Shown here in pieces: positions 19,460 to 27,642 of a DNA stretch of 64,000 nt. The stretch is taken from positions 922,501 to 986,500 of the forward strand of contig NZ_VMBG01000002.1 of assembly GCF_007559335.1 (NCBI RefSeq). Direction: 5' to 3'. Positions within the stretch are counted from its first letter, which is position 1; every line of letters begins with the position of its first letter. The notes under the pieces are model-generated. The model searched no databases. It was not told the DNA's origin and saw nothing but the letters and a program-made list of their open reading frames with translations. The position numbers were made by a program, and so were the translations under genes. This DNA comes from Rariglobus hedericola (GTDB lineage: Bacteria > Verrucomicrobiota > Verrucomicrobiia > Opitutales > Opitutaceae).

Positions 19460-21199
19460 ATGGCAATTTCATTGAGCGGGGTGATCAGGCGCTGGTTTCT
19501 CACGCTGGCTTTGCTGGTGGTCCTGATAGGATTGGGAAGTCAGGGACTCTCGGCGGCTGACTCGAACGAGCGGTTGATTTGGTTGCGGGCAGAGATCGCG
19601 CGGCACGATGAGCTGTATTTTAAGAAGGCGGCACCGGAGATCACTGATTCCGAATACGACACGTTGAAACGTGAATTGCGGACGCTCGAAAAAACGCAGC
19701 AACCCGTGATGGGTGATGATCGCAGCGGTGACTTTGCGACGCAGCGCCATCGACAGCCGATGCTCAGTTTGGAGAAGGCCTACACCGCGGAGGAGTTGCG
19801 GACGTTCATCAATAAAGCCGAGCGCACACTGCGGCGCGAGGACGTCGTCTGGGTGATCGAGCCTAAGTTTGACGGACTGGCTATCAGCGTGACCTACGAA
19901 GGCGGAAACTTGGTGCGCGCGGTGACGCGTGGTAATGGGCTTGAGGGCGATGATGTGACCGCGAATGTGCTGACGATCACGGCAATCCCGCGTCAGTTGC
20001 CGGCCGGTGCTCCCGCTGTGGTCGAAGTGCGGGGCGAGGTGTTTATCGATTACGCAGAATTTGCGCGGATCAATGTGGAGCGGGACGCTGCGGGGGAGGA
20101 GTCGTTCGCGCATCCGCGGAATCTTGCAGCAGGGACATTAAAATCGAAGGACCCCGCAGAAGTCGGCAAGCGCCGGTTGAGCGCGGTGTTTTATGGTTTG
20201 GGTGTGTGGGAAGGAGCGGAGAAACCACCGGCCACGCAGCAGGCCTTGCATGCACGGTTCAAGGCGTGGGGATTGCCGGGAGTTGATAAAGTTACGGTGG
20301 TGAAAGAAGCCGCAGTCTGGTCTGCGGTGGAGGAGTTCGGTCGTGAACGATCACGGCTCAGTTATCCGACCGATGGAGTGGTGGTGAAAATCGATTCACG
20401 ATCAGAGCAACTTGAATTGGGCGCGGGCGAGGATGCGCCGCGTTGGGCGGTTGCCTATAAATTTGCACCCGAGCGGGTCGCGACACGATTGAAGGCGATC
20501 ACGTTGCAGGTGGGGCGCACGGGAGCGATCACGCCCGTGGCGGAGTTGGATCCGGTGAAGATCGGCGGCACCACGATTACGCGGGCGACGTTGCACAATC
20601 TGGAGGAGATCAAGCGACGTGATCTGCGCGTCGGAGATTTTGTCTATGTGGAAAAAGCCGGTGAAATCATTCCGGCAATTGTCGGCGTAGATTTGGAACT
20701 TAGAGGCAGTGAGGTGAAGTCGTATGTGTTACCAGAAAAGTGTCCGGAGTGCGGCGTGGCTTTCGTGCGTGAAGGCACGTCGGTGCGATGTGCGAATAAT
20801 GAGTGCGGGGCGCAGGTGCGGAGACGGATTGAGTATTTTGCTTCTCCATCGGGCGTGGGTATCGGCGGACTGGGGCCGGCGCTGATTGATACGCTCGTGG
20901 CGAAAAAGAAACTGACCGGCGTGGCGGATATTTACCGGTTGCGAAGTGAAGACGGCGTGTCGGCGCGCGTGCTGGCTGAGATCGAGAAGAGCCGGCGCGT
21001 GGATCTGGCGCGATTGATTGGTGCGATGGGGTTGCCCGGTGTCGGAAAGAAGGGGGCGACGGCGCTTGCGGTTCGTTACCGGACCTTGGATGAATTGGTG
21101 CAGGCTGAAGAGTTGAGCGAGGAGTCGCGAACGCTGCTGAAGGACTTGATGGCGGCGGGAGTGACTTCATCGGTGCCGGGCGTGCTGGAGAAAAAATAA
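19460..21199 (+). CDS. ligA: NAD+-dependent DNA ligase, BRCT-less, with a Tat-like N-terminal signal sequence
   Basis: 579 residues from the ATG at 19460, against about 670 for typical LigA. Residues 1-33 look like a signal peptide: twin arginines in IRRWFLT, a hydrophobic LALLVVLIGLG and LSAA before Asp. Domain Ia follows (HDELYF, APEITDSEYD; the NMN-binding His of E. coli is Phe). The adenylation lysine is K136 in EPKFDG, then GDDVTANVLTI, DGVVVKID, the OB fold, and a zinc finger with Cys 428, 431, 444 and 449. The helix-hairpin-helix domain is shortened, and the protein stops before a BRCT domain. A TTG at 19532 would give a signal-less form. It is eight bases before dprA. Activity looks intact; export is an inference. 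Confidence 0.88.
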   Translation: MAISLSGVIRRWFLTLALLVVLIGLGSQGLSAADSNERLIWLRAEIARHDELYFKKAAPEITDSEYDTLKRELRTLEKTQQPVMGDDRSGDFATQRHRQPMLSLEKAYTAEELRTFINKAERTLRREDVVWVIEPKFDGLAISVTYEGGNLVRAVTRGNGLEGDDVTANVLTITAIPRQLPAGAPAVVEVRGEVFIDYAEFARINVERDAAGEESFAHPRNLAAGTLKSKDPAEVGKRRLSAVFYGLGVWEGAEKPPATQQALHARFKAWGLPGVDKVTVVKEAAVWSAVEEFGRERSRLSYPTDGVVVKIDSRSEQLELGAGEDAPRWAVAYKFAPERVATRLKAITLQVGRTGAITPVAELDPVKIGGTTITRATLHNLEEIKRRDLRVGDFVYVEKAGEIIPAIVGVDLELRGSEVKSYVLPEKCPECGVAFVREGTSVRCANNECGAQVRRRIEYFASPSGVGIGGLGPALIDTLVAKKKLTGVADIYRLRSEDGVSARVLAEIEKSRRVDLARLIGAMGLPGVGKKGATALAVRYRTLDELVQAEELSEESRTLLKDLMAAGVTSSVPGVLEKK

Positions 21200-21207
21200 C
21201 CCCAATA

Positions 21208-22341
21208 ATGATTATGAATGCAGGTGAGCTTACCGAACGGCAGGCGTTTTTGGTGTTGAATGCGCTGCCGAATATCGGGCCGATCACGCTGACTCGCTTG
21301 CTGGCGGAACTGGGTGATGATCCGCGCGCGGTGTTTGCGGCGGGCGCCCAACGGCTGGAGGAAGTGCGCGGGGTCGGACCGGCGATCAGCGGGACGATTG
21401 CGGGTTGGGCCGAGCATTTTGATCTGGCGCGCGAAGAGGAGCGGATGGCGCAGGCCGACACGGATTTTGTGACGCAGCGGGACGGGTATTATCCGCGGTT
21501 GTTGCGCGAGATTGATAGTGCGCCCATCGGTTTATATCGAAAGGGGCCTTATGATTTTTCGCAGCCGAGCGTGGCGATTGTCGGCAGCCGGCGGACGACG
21601 CTTTACGGTCAAAGCGTGGCCAAAAAGCTGGGTGCGGATCTGGCGCGAATGGGGTTCTGCGTGGTGAGCGGACTGGCGCGCGGCATCGATACGGCGGCGC
21701 ATGAAGGTGCGTTATCGGTGGGAGGAAAAACGGCGGCGGTGCTGGGTAACGGAATCGACATCATATATCCGGCCGAAAACTTGAATCTTTACCGGCAGAT
21801 TGCGGAAACGGGAGCGGTGTTGTCGGAGTTCCCGTTTACCCGACGCGCGGACAAGCAATCGTTCGCTATGCGCAATCGCATCGTGGCGGGCATCTGCGAT
21901 GCGGTCGTCGTGGTAGAGAGTGACGTGGCGGGTGGTTCGATGATCACGGCGCGTTTCGCGGGAGAGCAGGGGCGGTTGATTTTTGCGGTGCCGGGGCGTA
22001 TCGATCAGGCGACGAGCGCGGGGTGCCATCAATTGATTCGTGATGGGGCGACGTTGCTGACGGGCGTGGACGATATTTTGAGCGAGTTGAACTATCTCGA
22101 TGGACTGCGACCGTCGGCGATTCCGGAAAAGACCACGGGCGGCACGGCTTTGGCTGCTTCGAATCTTACCGCTGAAGAACAGAAGGTTTACGCGTGTTTC
22201 TCGGGTGGTGCGATGGTTTCGATTGATGCGATTACCGGACAAACCGGTCTGCCCACGTCTCAATTATCCGCGACATTGATGATGCTGGAGCTCAAGCGAC
22301 TCATCGTGAAACGGGCAGATGGAACCTTCGAAGCGCGATAA
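21208..22341 (+). CDS. dprA: DNA-processing protein DprA/Smf
   Basis: 377 residues. DprA loads RecA onto incoming single-stranded DNA in natural transformation. An N-terminal helical SAM-like part (GPITLTRLLAELG, GVGPAISGTIAGW) is followed by the Rossmann-like DprA core: VAIVGSRRTTLYG, CVVSGLARGIDTAAHEGAL, TAAVLGNGIDIIYPAEN, GAVLSEFPF, NRIVAGICDAVVVVE and a C-terminal winged-helix domain. An ATG at 21214 is an alternative start. The stop at 22339-22341 abuts the stop of a convergent gene with no spacing. Confidence 0.96.
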   Translation: MIMNAGELTERQAFLVLNALPNIGPITLTRLLAELGDDPRAVFAAGAQRLEEVRGVGPAISGTIAGWAEHFDLAREEERMAQADTDFVTQRDGYYPRLLREIDSAPIGLYRKGPYDFSQPSVAIVGSRRTTLYGQSVAKKLGADLARMGFCVVSGLARGIDTAAHEGALSVGGKTAAVLGNGIDIIYPAENLNLYRQIAETGAVLSEFPFTRRADKQSFAMRNRIVAGICDAVVVVESDVAGGSMITARFAGEQGRLIFAVPGRIDQATSAGCHQLIRDGATLLTGVDDILSELNYLDGLRPSAIPEKTTGGTALAASNLTAEEQKVYACFSGGAMVSIDAITGQTGLPTSQLSATLMMLELKRLIVKRADGTFEAR

Positions 22342-23082
22342 TCAGAGACGGGTCACACGCAGGCGCAAAAACTGGCGGGGCATCGACGACTGCGGGTTGA
22401 GCGATCTTTCCGTCACGGTGGTGGTGCCATCGCCGTTTTCGCTGGTCGTGTAGGTTGCGGTTACGGTTGGCCCCGAGCTCCATGTCTGAAGATCGCCAGA
22501 CCATTCTACGATGTAGGTGACATCGGGGATGGCGGTGGGGCGTTGGTAGGTGAGCGTGAGGTGGTTGTCGGCGAGAGTGACGACGGGCGTATGTTGGACG
22601 GCATCGGCTGATTTGGGCTCTGCGTTGAGCGCATATTCCAGGAGGTTGGGTTGTCCGTCGGAGTCGGGATCAGCGGCAGGGCCACTGATGGCATCGTTGG
22701 TGAGTTCTTCGGTGCTGAAACGTGAGAAACGCCAGTGATCGTAGGGCTTGTCCTGAATAGTGATGTCGGCGTGCGCAGGGGTGCCGGCTGATAACGAATA
22801 GTCGTTGGAGACGAGCAACGTGACGGTGCGGTCGCCTTGGGCCAGGGAGTCGGCGATCGGGGTGATCGTGATGGTGCCGGTCGAGCTACCGGCGGGTATC
22901 AACAACGTCGATGGAGGTGTATTGTAGTGAATACCGGATACGGCAGTTCCGCTCCAGTTGAGGGGAACCAGCAGGGGAGACGAGGTTGGTCCCGTGCGCG
23001 TGATCGTGAAGAGGCCGGTGGAGCCGTCGATTTCCTTGGTGATGGATGTCGTGGCGGCGACGGTGACCGTGGGTGAGGTGCG
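22342..23082 (-). pseudogene. Severed C-terminal part of the S8 peptidase gene (Calx-beta domain and C-terminal module)
   Basis: This frame is the direct in-frame continuation of the upstream peptidase after its TGA at 23083-23085. It reads RTSPTVTV..., a Calx-beta-like domain (FTITRTG, PLNWSGTAVSGIHY, IPAGSSTGTITITP), then a domain starting YDHWRFSRFSTEEL with the calcium-loop-like DPDSDGQPNLLEYAL common at the ends of verrucomicrobial secreted proteins. No good translation start exists at its beginning, so it is probably translated only by readthrough or not at all. Confidence 0.7.
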
Positions 23083-24402
23083 TCAGGCGAGCGCGTAGTT
23101 GGTGGAAGAGCCGGCGGCGGACGTGACTTGAAGTGCGTAACGGCCCGGGGCGAGCGTGGCTTGATAAATGTGCTCTACGTTGTCGACGGTGCTGAGGCTG
23201 GCGTCGAGTTGAGTGCCCAGGGTGAAGGTGCCGGATGAAACCTCGTATAGTTTAAGATCAAGGTTGGCTAAAGTGGGCACGTAAAAAGAGCCGGAAAAAA
23301 AGGTAAGAGGACGATGCCACGTGAGGGCGGCGGAAAAGCGGGTCGATGCGGTTCCGGCGGGAACGTCAAAGTAGTAGGTGCGACTGGCTGAGGTTGTAGA
23401 GTTACTGACAGTGGTAACGTTCCAGCCGGTGTCTGCCACGGTGGTGGTCTCGGACGCGCTTTGTTTGCCGCCCATCAGAATGCGGTAGGAGAGCAGGACG
23501 TTCAGCGCGCCTGCACCGTAAACGGCATCGTAGGGTTTGGCGGTATCTTCGCGGCTCCATGAACTGAGCGGCTCTTTGGCGGCACCGGCGAGAAGGAGTG
23601 CTTTGGTGAGGCGGGGATAATCGGCCGTGAGGAGAGATGCAGAGTAAGTGTTGCGGAGTTTTTCCGAGATCAAGCCGGCGGCGCTCGCGACTTGGGGCGT
23701 GGAAAAACTGGTTACTCCTTCGAAGGCGACGAGGTCGGGTTTCATGCGTCCAGCGCCATCGTAAGCCGTGAGGCCGGCGCTGTGGTTGCCGTTGACGAGA
23801 CCAACGGAGAGCGAGTGGTAACCTTGTCCGAGCAGATCAGGGAGGATGGTGCTCGCGCCGTTGTTCATGCCCACGACACTGGTGAAGCCGTCGCGATTGA
23901 TAGCGAAGTCGAGGCGTTGGTTGACGTTGCTGATGCTCGGATTGTTTCCGCTGAGGGATCCTATCCAACTGTGGTTTTGCACGCGGCGGGTTTCCGGCAG
24001 CGGTGCGCTGGCCGTGCCGTAGTTCAGGAAGTCGGCATTAAGCCAGCCGTTGGCACTGTAGGAATCGATGGCTGTGGTGCCTGCGATCAGGCTGGTGTAG
24101 CCACCGTAAAAGTAAGCACCCACCGTCGTGGCGTGGCCGGAGAGTCCCGTGGTGGGGCTTTTTACGGTCAGGGTTTTTCCGCTGAACTCGGGGTGGGTGA
24201 AGTCAGGCTGGTAAAAGTTGCCATTAGCATCACCGGCCTCCGCCTGCGTGATTCCATCTGCCACGGAGGTGGGCACGCCACCGGTGAACGTTTGCTGCAG
24301 CCGAGTGTAGCCGACGTCATCTTTCCAATCGGCGCGGAGCGAAAGCGCGGAAAAGGCCGCGAAAACCAAGAAGGATAAAAAGCGTGTGCGAAAGGGGTTC
24401 AC
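23083..24402 (-). CDS. S8-type (subtilisin-like) serine peptidase, truncated by an in-frame TGA
   Basis: 439 residues with a signal peptide (FLSFLVFAAFSALSLRA). The His region SGHATTVGAYFYG and the Ser region GVTSFSTPQVASAAGLI match subtilases. The Asp motif is not in standard form (the position reads ADGITQAEAGD), so the variant S8 group or loss of activity is open. A beta-sandwich follows to residue 439. The frame stays open past the stop; a single G-to-A change (TGG to TGA at 23083) would explain it. It is the last gene of the leftward set trpG-nrdR-hypothetical-HIT-S8. Confidence 0.75.
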   Translation of the reverse strand: MNPFRTRFLSFLVFAAFSALSLRADWKDDVGYTRLQQTFTGGVPTSVADGITQAEAGDANGNFYQPDFTHPEFSGKTLTVKSPTTGLSGHATTVGAYFYGGYTSLIAGTTAIDSYSANGWLNADFLNYGTASAPLPETRRVQNHSWIGSLSGNNPSISNVNQRLDFAINRDGFTSVVGMNNGASTILPDLLGQGYHSLSVGLVNGNHSAGLTAYDGAGRMKPDLVAFEGVTSFSTPQVASAAGLISEKLRNTYSASLLTADYPRLTKALLLAGAAKEPLSSWSREDTAKPYDAVYGAGALNVLLSYRILMGGKQSASETTTVADTGWNVTTVSNSTTSASRTYYFDVPAGTASTRFSAALTWHRPLTFFSGSFYVPTLANLDLKLYEVSSGTFTLGTQLDASLSTVDNVEHIYQATLAPGRYALQVTSAAGSSTNYALA

Positions 24403-24429
24403 GCCTGGGGAATGAAAAAGGAGACCGGC

Positions 24430-24771
24430 TCAACCGGGAGGCCAGGTGAGTTGGCGCTTGGCAAGAAGGTGGACGTGTAGATGGGGAACGGTTTCGCAGG
24501 CATCGGGACCGTGGTTGATGACGAGCCGGAAGCCCTTGGGGATACCGATTTTTTTTGCCACGATACCGGCCGTGACCAGCAGATGTCCTAGCACGGCTTC
24601 GTCGGAGTCTGTGGCTTCTCCCACCCGCGGGATCACCGACTTGGGGATGATCAGCAGGTGAACGGGTGCGGCGGGGGCGATGTCGTGGATGACGATGCAG
24701 CGGTCGTCCTCATACTCAATTTTGGCGGGGATTTCGCGGTCGATGATGCGTTGGAAAAGGGTCTTCGACAT
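24430..24771 (-). CDS. HIT family (histidine triad) nucleotide-binding protein
   Basis: 113 residues, the size of HinT-type hydrolases of purine nucleoside phosphoramidates. The start LFQRIIDREIPAKIEYEDD is typical, followed by HDIAPAAPVHLLIIPK. The triad is VPHLHVHLLA (HxHxH followed by two hydrophobic residues). It is transcribed leftward, 51 bases after the uncharacterised gene and 27 bases before the S8 peptidase. Confidence 0.95.
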   Translation of the reverse strand: MSKTLFQRIIDREIPAKIEYEDDRCIVIHDIAPAAPVHLLIIPKSVIPRVGEATDSDEAVLGHLLVTAGIVAKKIGIPKGFRLVINHGPDACETVPHLHVHLLAKRQLTWPPG

Positions 24772-24783
24772 GGGACGGAGTTA

Positions 24784-24808
24784 AACGCAAAGACGCGAAG
24801 GCGCAAAG
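24784..24808. repeat. Copy of the widespread AACGCAAAGACGC-type intergenic repeat
   Basis: The short tandem pattern AACGCAAAGACGCGAAGG followed by CGCAAAG sits between the HIT gene and its upstream neighbour. Translated on the other strand it gives the hallmark peptide LCAFASLRL seen in many spurious short ORFs of environmental bacteria. It is recognised from memory of that pattern. No other copy was seen in the window. Confidence 0.6.
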
Positions 24809-24822
24809 TTCGGAATATGATC

Positions 24823-25329
24823 TTACAAAAACAACAGCCGGAGATCCGCGCTGGGAGCAGTGCGGGCGGCGGTGAGGTCGCGGATGTAGGCGAGGGCGTC
24901 CTCGTATTCGCGCTGGCGACGCGGGGTGGCGCGTTTCTCGGGCGGCATGAGGGCGGGGCGCAGGTTGGTGACGAGTAGCGTGGATTCGCGGAAGGGCGTG
25001 AGGCGCTTTAACCCCGTCATCAGCTCGGCTCGTGCAAACAGCGGCGTGGCCGAGGTCAGCGTGCTCAGCGCGTCCCAATGGAAAAAGCCGTGGCGCGGTT
25101 GGCCGGAGAACAGGCTTTCAAGCAGGCGGGCGGCTGAGGCGTTGAAGGCGACGTCGTATTTGACGGCGAACTCGGGGTGCTCGGCGGTTTGTTTCTCCAG
25201 TTCGCCTAGACTGAAGGCGATGGCTTCTTTGATTTGCTCGGCCAGATAGAGGTCGTGGCCGGTGACATGCGCGAAGAGCGCGTTGATGAAATGCAGGCGA
25301 CGGAGGTCGTCGCGGGCGGGGGCGGCCAT
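24823..25329 (-). CDS. Uncharacterised protein in the nrdR cluster
   Basis: 168 residues, mostly helical by composition, with no signal peptide or membrane segment. The N-terminal part reads RDDLRRLHFINALFAHVTGHDLYLAEQ and the middle LGELEKQTAEHPEF. I do not recognise a family. Its ATG shares one base with the nrdR stop (TGATG), so it is translationally coupled to nrdR, which suggests that its expression is tied to that regulator even if its function is unrelated. Confidence 0.65.
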   Translation of the reverse strand: MAAPARDDLRRLHFINALFAHVTGHDLYLAEQIKEAIAFSLGELEKQTAEHPEFAVKYDVAFNASAARLLESLFSGQPRHGFFHWDALSTLTSATPLFARAELMTGLKRLTPFRESTLLVTNLRPALMPPEKRATPRRQREYEDALAYIRDLTAARTAPSADLRLLFL

Positions 25330-25796
25330 CAGTCGTGAGACGGCACCTTTTTATCCAGCCCGTTTATCTCGTGCATGAATTCGGAGACGTCGCGGAATTC
25401 CTTATACACGCTGGCGAAGCGCACGTAGGCGACCTCGTCGATCTTGCGGAGGCGCTGCATGACGGCGTCGCCGATGGCGCGGGAAGGAATGTCGGTGTCG
25501 TATTGGGCTTCGAGTGCGTCGATCACGTCCTCGATCAACATGCTGATCTGCTCGGCATCGACGGGGCGTTTCTGGCACGCTGCTTGGGCCGAACGCACCA
25601 GCTTTTCGCGGTCGAAATCCTCGCGGCGTCCATCGCGTTTGATGACGACAATACCTTCGCGCACGATGAACTCGGTGGTGCTGTAGCGATGGCTGCACTC
25701 AAGGCACTCGCGACGACGGCGGATGGAACTACCCTCCTTGCTGATGCGGGAGTCGATGACCTTGTCCTCGATGGAAGTGCACTTGGGGCAACGCAT
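25329..25796 (-). CDS. nrdR: Transcriptional repressor NrdR
   Basis: 155 residues, normal length. The zinc ribbon is MRCPKCTSIEDKVIDSR with the second pair in ECLECSHRYSTTE, and the ATP-cone follows (VIKRDGRREDFDREKLVRS). NrdR represses ribonucleotide reductase genes when dATP is abundant. It begins seven bases after trpG and is coupled to the next gene. No NrdR-box pair was identified with confidence in the window. Confidence 0.97.
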   Translation of the reverse strand: MRCPKCTSIEDKVIDSRISKEGSSIRRRRECLECSHRYSTTEFIVREGIVVIKRDGRREDFDREKLVRSAQAACQKRPVDAEQISMLIEDVIDALEAQYDTDIPSRAIGDAVMQRLRKIDEVAYVRFASVYKEFRDVSEFMHEINGLDKKVPSHD

Positions 25797-25803
25797 GGTG
25801 GGG

Positions 25804-26370
25804 TCAGTTCAGTTTGAGAAAGTTTTCGAGGATCTTCATGCCGCCCTCGGTCGCGATGGACTCGGGGTGGAATTGCACGCCCCAGATGGGGAGCTCGCGA
25901 TGGCGCAGGCCCATGACTTCACCTTCCTTGGTCTCGGCGGTGATTTCCAAGGAAGCCGGGAATGTGGAGCGCTCGACGAGCAGGGAGTGATAGCGAGTGG
26001 CGGCAAAACCCTGAGGCAGGCCTTTGAAGACGTCGGTATCCTTATGGAGAATGGGGGATGTCTTGCCGTGCATCAGACGGTCGGCGCGAACGACGTTTCC
26101 GCCGAAGTAGTGGCCGATGGACTGATGGCCGAGGCAGACGCCGAGGATGGGTTTTTTGCCGGCAAAAGCGCCGATCATGTCGAGCGAGACGCCAGCCTCC
26201 ACGGGGGAGCAAGGGCCGGGGGAAATGAGCACGCGGTCGGGGTTGAGGGCGAGCGCTTCGGCGGGCGTGATCTCGTCATTGCGAAACACGCGTTGCTCCA
26301 CGCCCAATTGACCGAAGTATTGGACGAGGTTGAAAGTGAACGAATCGTAGTTGTCGATGACGAGCAGCAC
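25804..26370 (-). CDS. trpG: Glutamine amidotransferase of anthranilate/aminodeoxychorismate synthase
   Basis: 188 residues from a GTG at 26370, where the family N-terminus begins ([19 protein letters not shown]). It supplies ammonia to TrpE or PabB. The oxyanion/nucleophile motifs are [12 protein letters not shown] and [17 protein letters not shown], and the His-Glu pair is in [16 protein letters not shown]. No trpE or pabB lies next to it, so sequence alone does not decide between TrpG and PabA; many bacteria use one subunit for both. It is divergent from tgt, with 69 bases between the starts. Confidence 0.92.
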   Translation of the reverse strand: MLLVIDNYDSFTFNLVQYFGQLGVEQRVFRNDEITPAEALALNPDRVLISPGPCSPVEAGVSLDMIGAFAGKKPILGVCLGHQSIGHYFGGNVVRADRLMHGKTSPILHKDTDVFKGLPQGFAATRYHSLLVERSTFPASLEITAETKEGEVMGLRHRELPIWGVQFHPESIATEGGMKILENFLKLN

Positions 26371-26439
26371 GGCGGATGTAAGTAACCTACTATCCTCGCG
26401 GGTTGACACTTGGGTCAAGCATGGCGGTAGGTTTGGGAG

Positions 26440-27576
26440 ATGCCCGACCATTTCCAACTTTTGAAGACCGACACGGCGACCGCAGCCCGACGCGGCCGGT
26501 TGCAGACCCGGCACGGTGTGATCGAGACGCCTATCTTCATGCCGGTGGGCACCCAAGGCACGGTCAAGTCTCTCACGCCCGCGCACCTGCGCGAAATCGG
26601 GTCTCAGATCATTCTCGGGAATACCTATCACCTCAACCTGCGTCCAACGAGTGAGTTGATCAAAGAGCTGGGCGGCCTCCACGCATTCATGGGCTGGAGC
26701 GGACCGATCCTCACGGACAGCGGCGGCTTTCAGGTCTTTTCCTTGGCGAAGCTTCGAAAGATGCACGACGACGGCGTGGAGTTTCAGTCGCACCTGGATG
26801 GCAAAAAACTGTTTCTCGGCCCGCGCGAGGTCATGACGATCCAGCAAAATCTCGGCAGCGATATCGCGATGGTGATCGACGAATGTCCGCCTTGGCCTTG
26901 CGACCGTGACGCGACGGCCGAGGCCTGCGCGCGTTCTCTGCGTTGGGCGGTGAAGTGCAAGGAGATCGCCACGGACAACGGCTTTCTGGCGGCCGGTCAC
27001 CATGTCTTCGCGATCGTGCAGGGTTCGACTTACGACGACCTGCGACGCGAAGCGGCCGAGTCGCTCGCGGCCTTGGACTTTCCCGGTTATGCGGTGGGCG
27101 GAGTGAGCGTGGGCGAGCCGGAGCCCGAGATGTTGAAACAGGTGGGCGCCACCACGCCGTTCATGCCGGTGGACAAACCGCGCTACACGATGGGCCTCGG
27201 GACGCCGCCGCAGTTGCTCAAGATGGTTGCGCTCGGCGTGGACATGTTCGACTGCGTGCTGCCTTCGCGCGTGGCCCGCAACGGCCTCGTCTTCACGCCC
27301 GACGGACCGATGAATTTGAAGAACGAAAAGTATCGCGCGGATCCGCGGCCGATCAGCGAGGAGATCAATAACTACACGACGCAGTTTTCCCGCGCTTATC
27401 TGCGCCACCTGACCGTCGCCGGCGAGATCCTGGCCTGCACGTTGTGCACGCTGCATAACCTGCATTTCTACCTCGATCTGATGGCGCAGGCCCGCGCGCA
27501 CATCGAGGCGGGCGATTATGGGACATGGTATCGCGCCTGGGTGGAACGTTACGAAACGGGTGCGGCCGCCCGGTAA
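26440..27576 (+). CDS. tgt: tRNA-guanine transglycosylase lacking the canonical zinc cysteines
   Basis: 378 residues, normal length. It exchanges guanine for preQ1 at position 34 of GUN tRNAs. The substrate Asp region [13 protein letters not shown] and the nucleophile region [16 protein letters not shown] are intact. The zinc site is not: where the family has CxCxxC before YSRAYL, this protein has I309, N311 and T314 ([18 protein letters not shown]). The zinc His (H339) remains, and two cysteines appear just before it (C333 and C336 in [12 protein letters not shown]), which the usual enzyme lacks. Activity is likely, but metal binding must be lost or rebuilt. Confidence 0.93.
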   Translation: MPDHFQLLKTDTATAARRGRLQTRHGVIETPIFMPVGTQGTVKSLTPAHLREIGSQIILGNTYHLNLRPTSELIKELGGLHAFMGWSGPILTDSGGFQVFSLAKLRKMHDDGVEFQSHLDGKKLFLGPREVMTIQQNLGSDIAMVIDECPPWPCDRDATAEACARSLRWAVKCKEIATDNGFLAAGHHVFAIVQGSTYDDLRREAAESLAALDFPGYAVGGVSVGEPEPEMLKQVGATTPFMPVDKPRYTMGLGTPPQLLKMVALGVDMFDCVLPSRVARNGLVFTPDGPMNLKNEKYRADPRPISEEINNYTTQFSRAYLRHLTVAGEILACTLCTLHNLHFYLDLMAQARAHIEAGDYGTWYRAWVERYETGAAAR

Positions 27577-27578
27577 TC

Positions 27579-27606
27579 ACTGGCGCGGTTGCGCCAGTTT
27601 GGTTTC
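27579..27606 (+). terminator. Probable terminator after tgt
   Basis: A perfect 8-bp stem ACTGGCGC / GCGCCAGT with a GGTT loop begins two bases after the tgt stop codon and is followed by TTTGGTTT. The interrupted T-run makes it a moderate terminator candidate. Confidence 0.5.
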
Positions 27607-27642
27607 GACTTAGGTGCGGCCAACTTATCGACTGTCGCCATC

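Noticed and set aside
26403-26433. TTGACA at 26403-26408 as a tgt promoter
   Set aside because: No convincing -10 lies at 16-18 bases, and the distance to the tgt start would leave almost no leader. Not strong enough to list.
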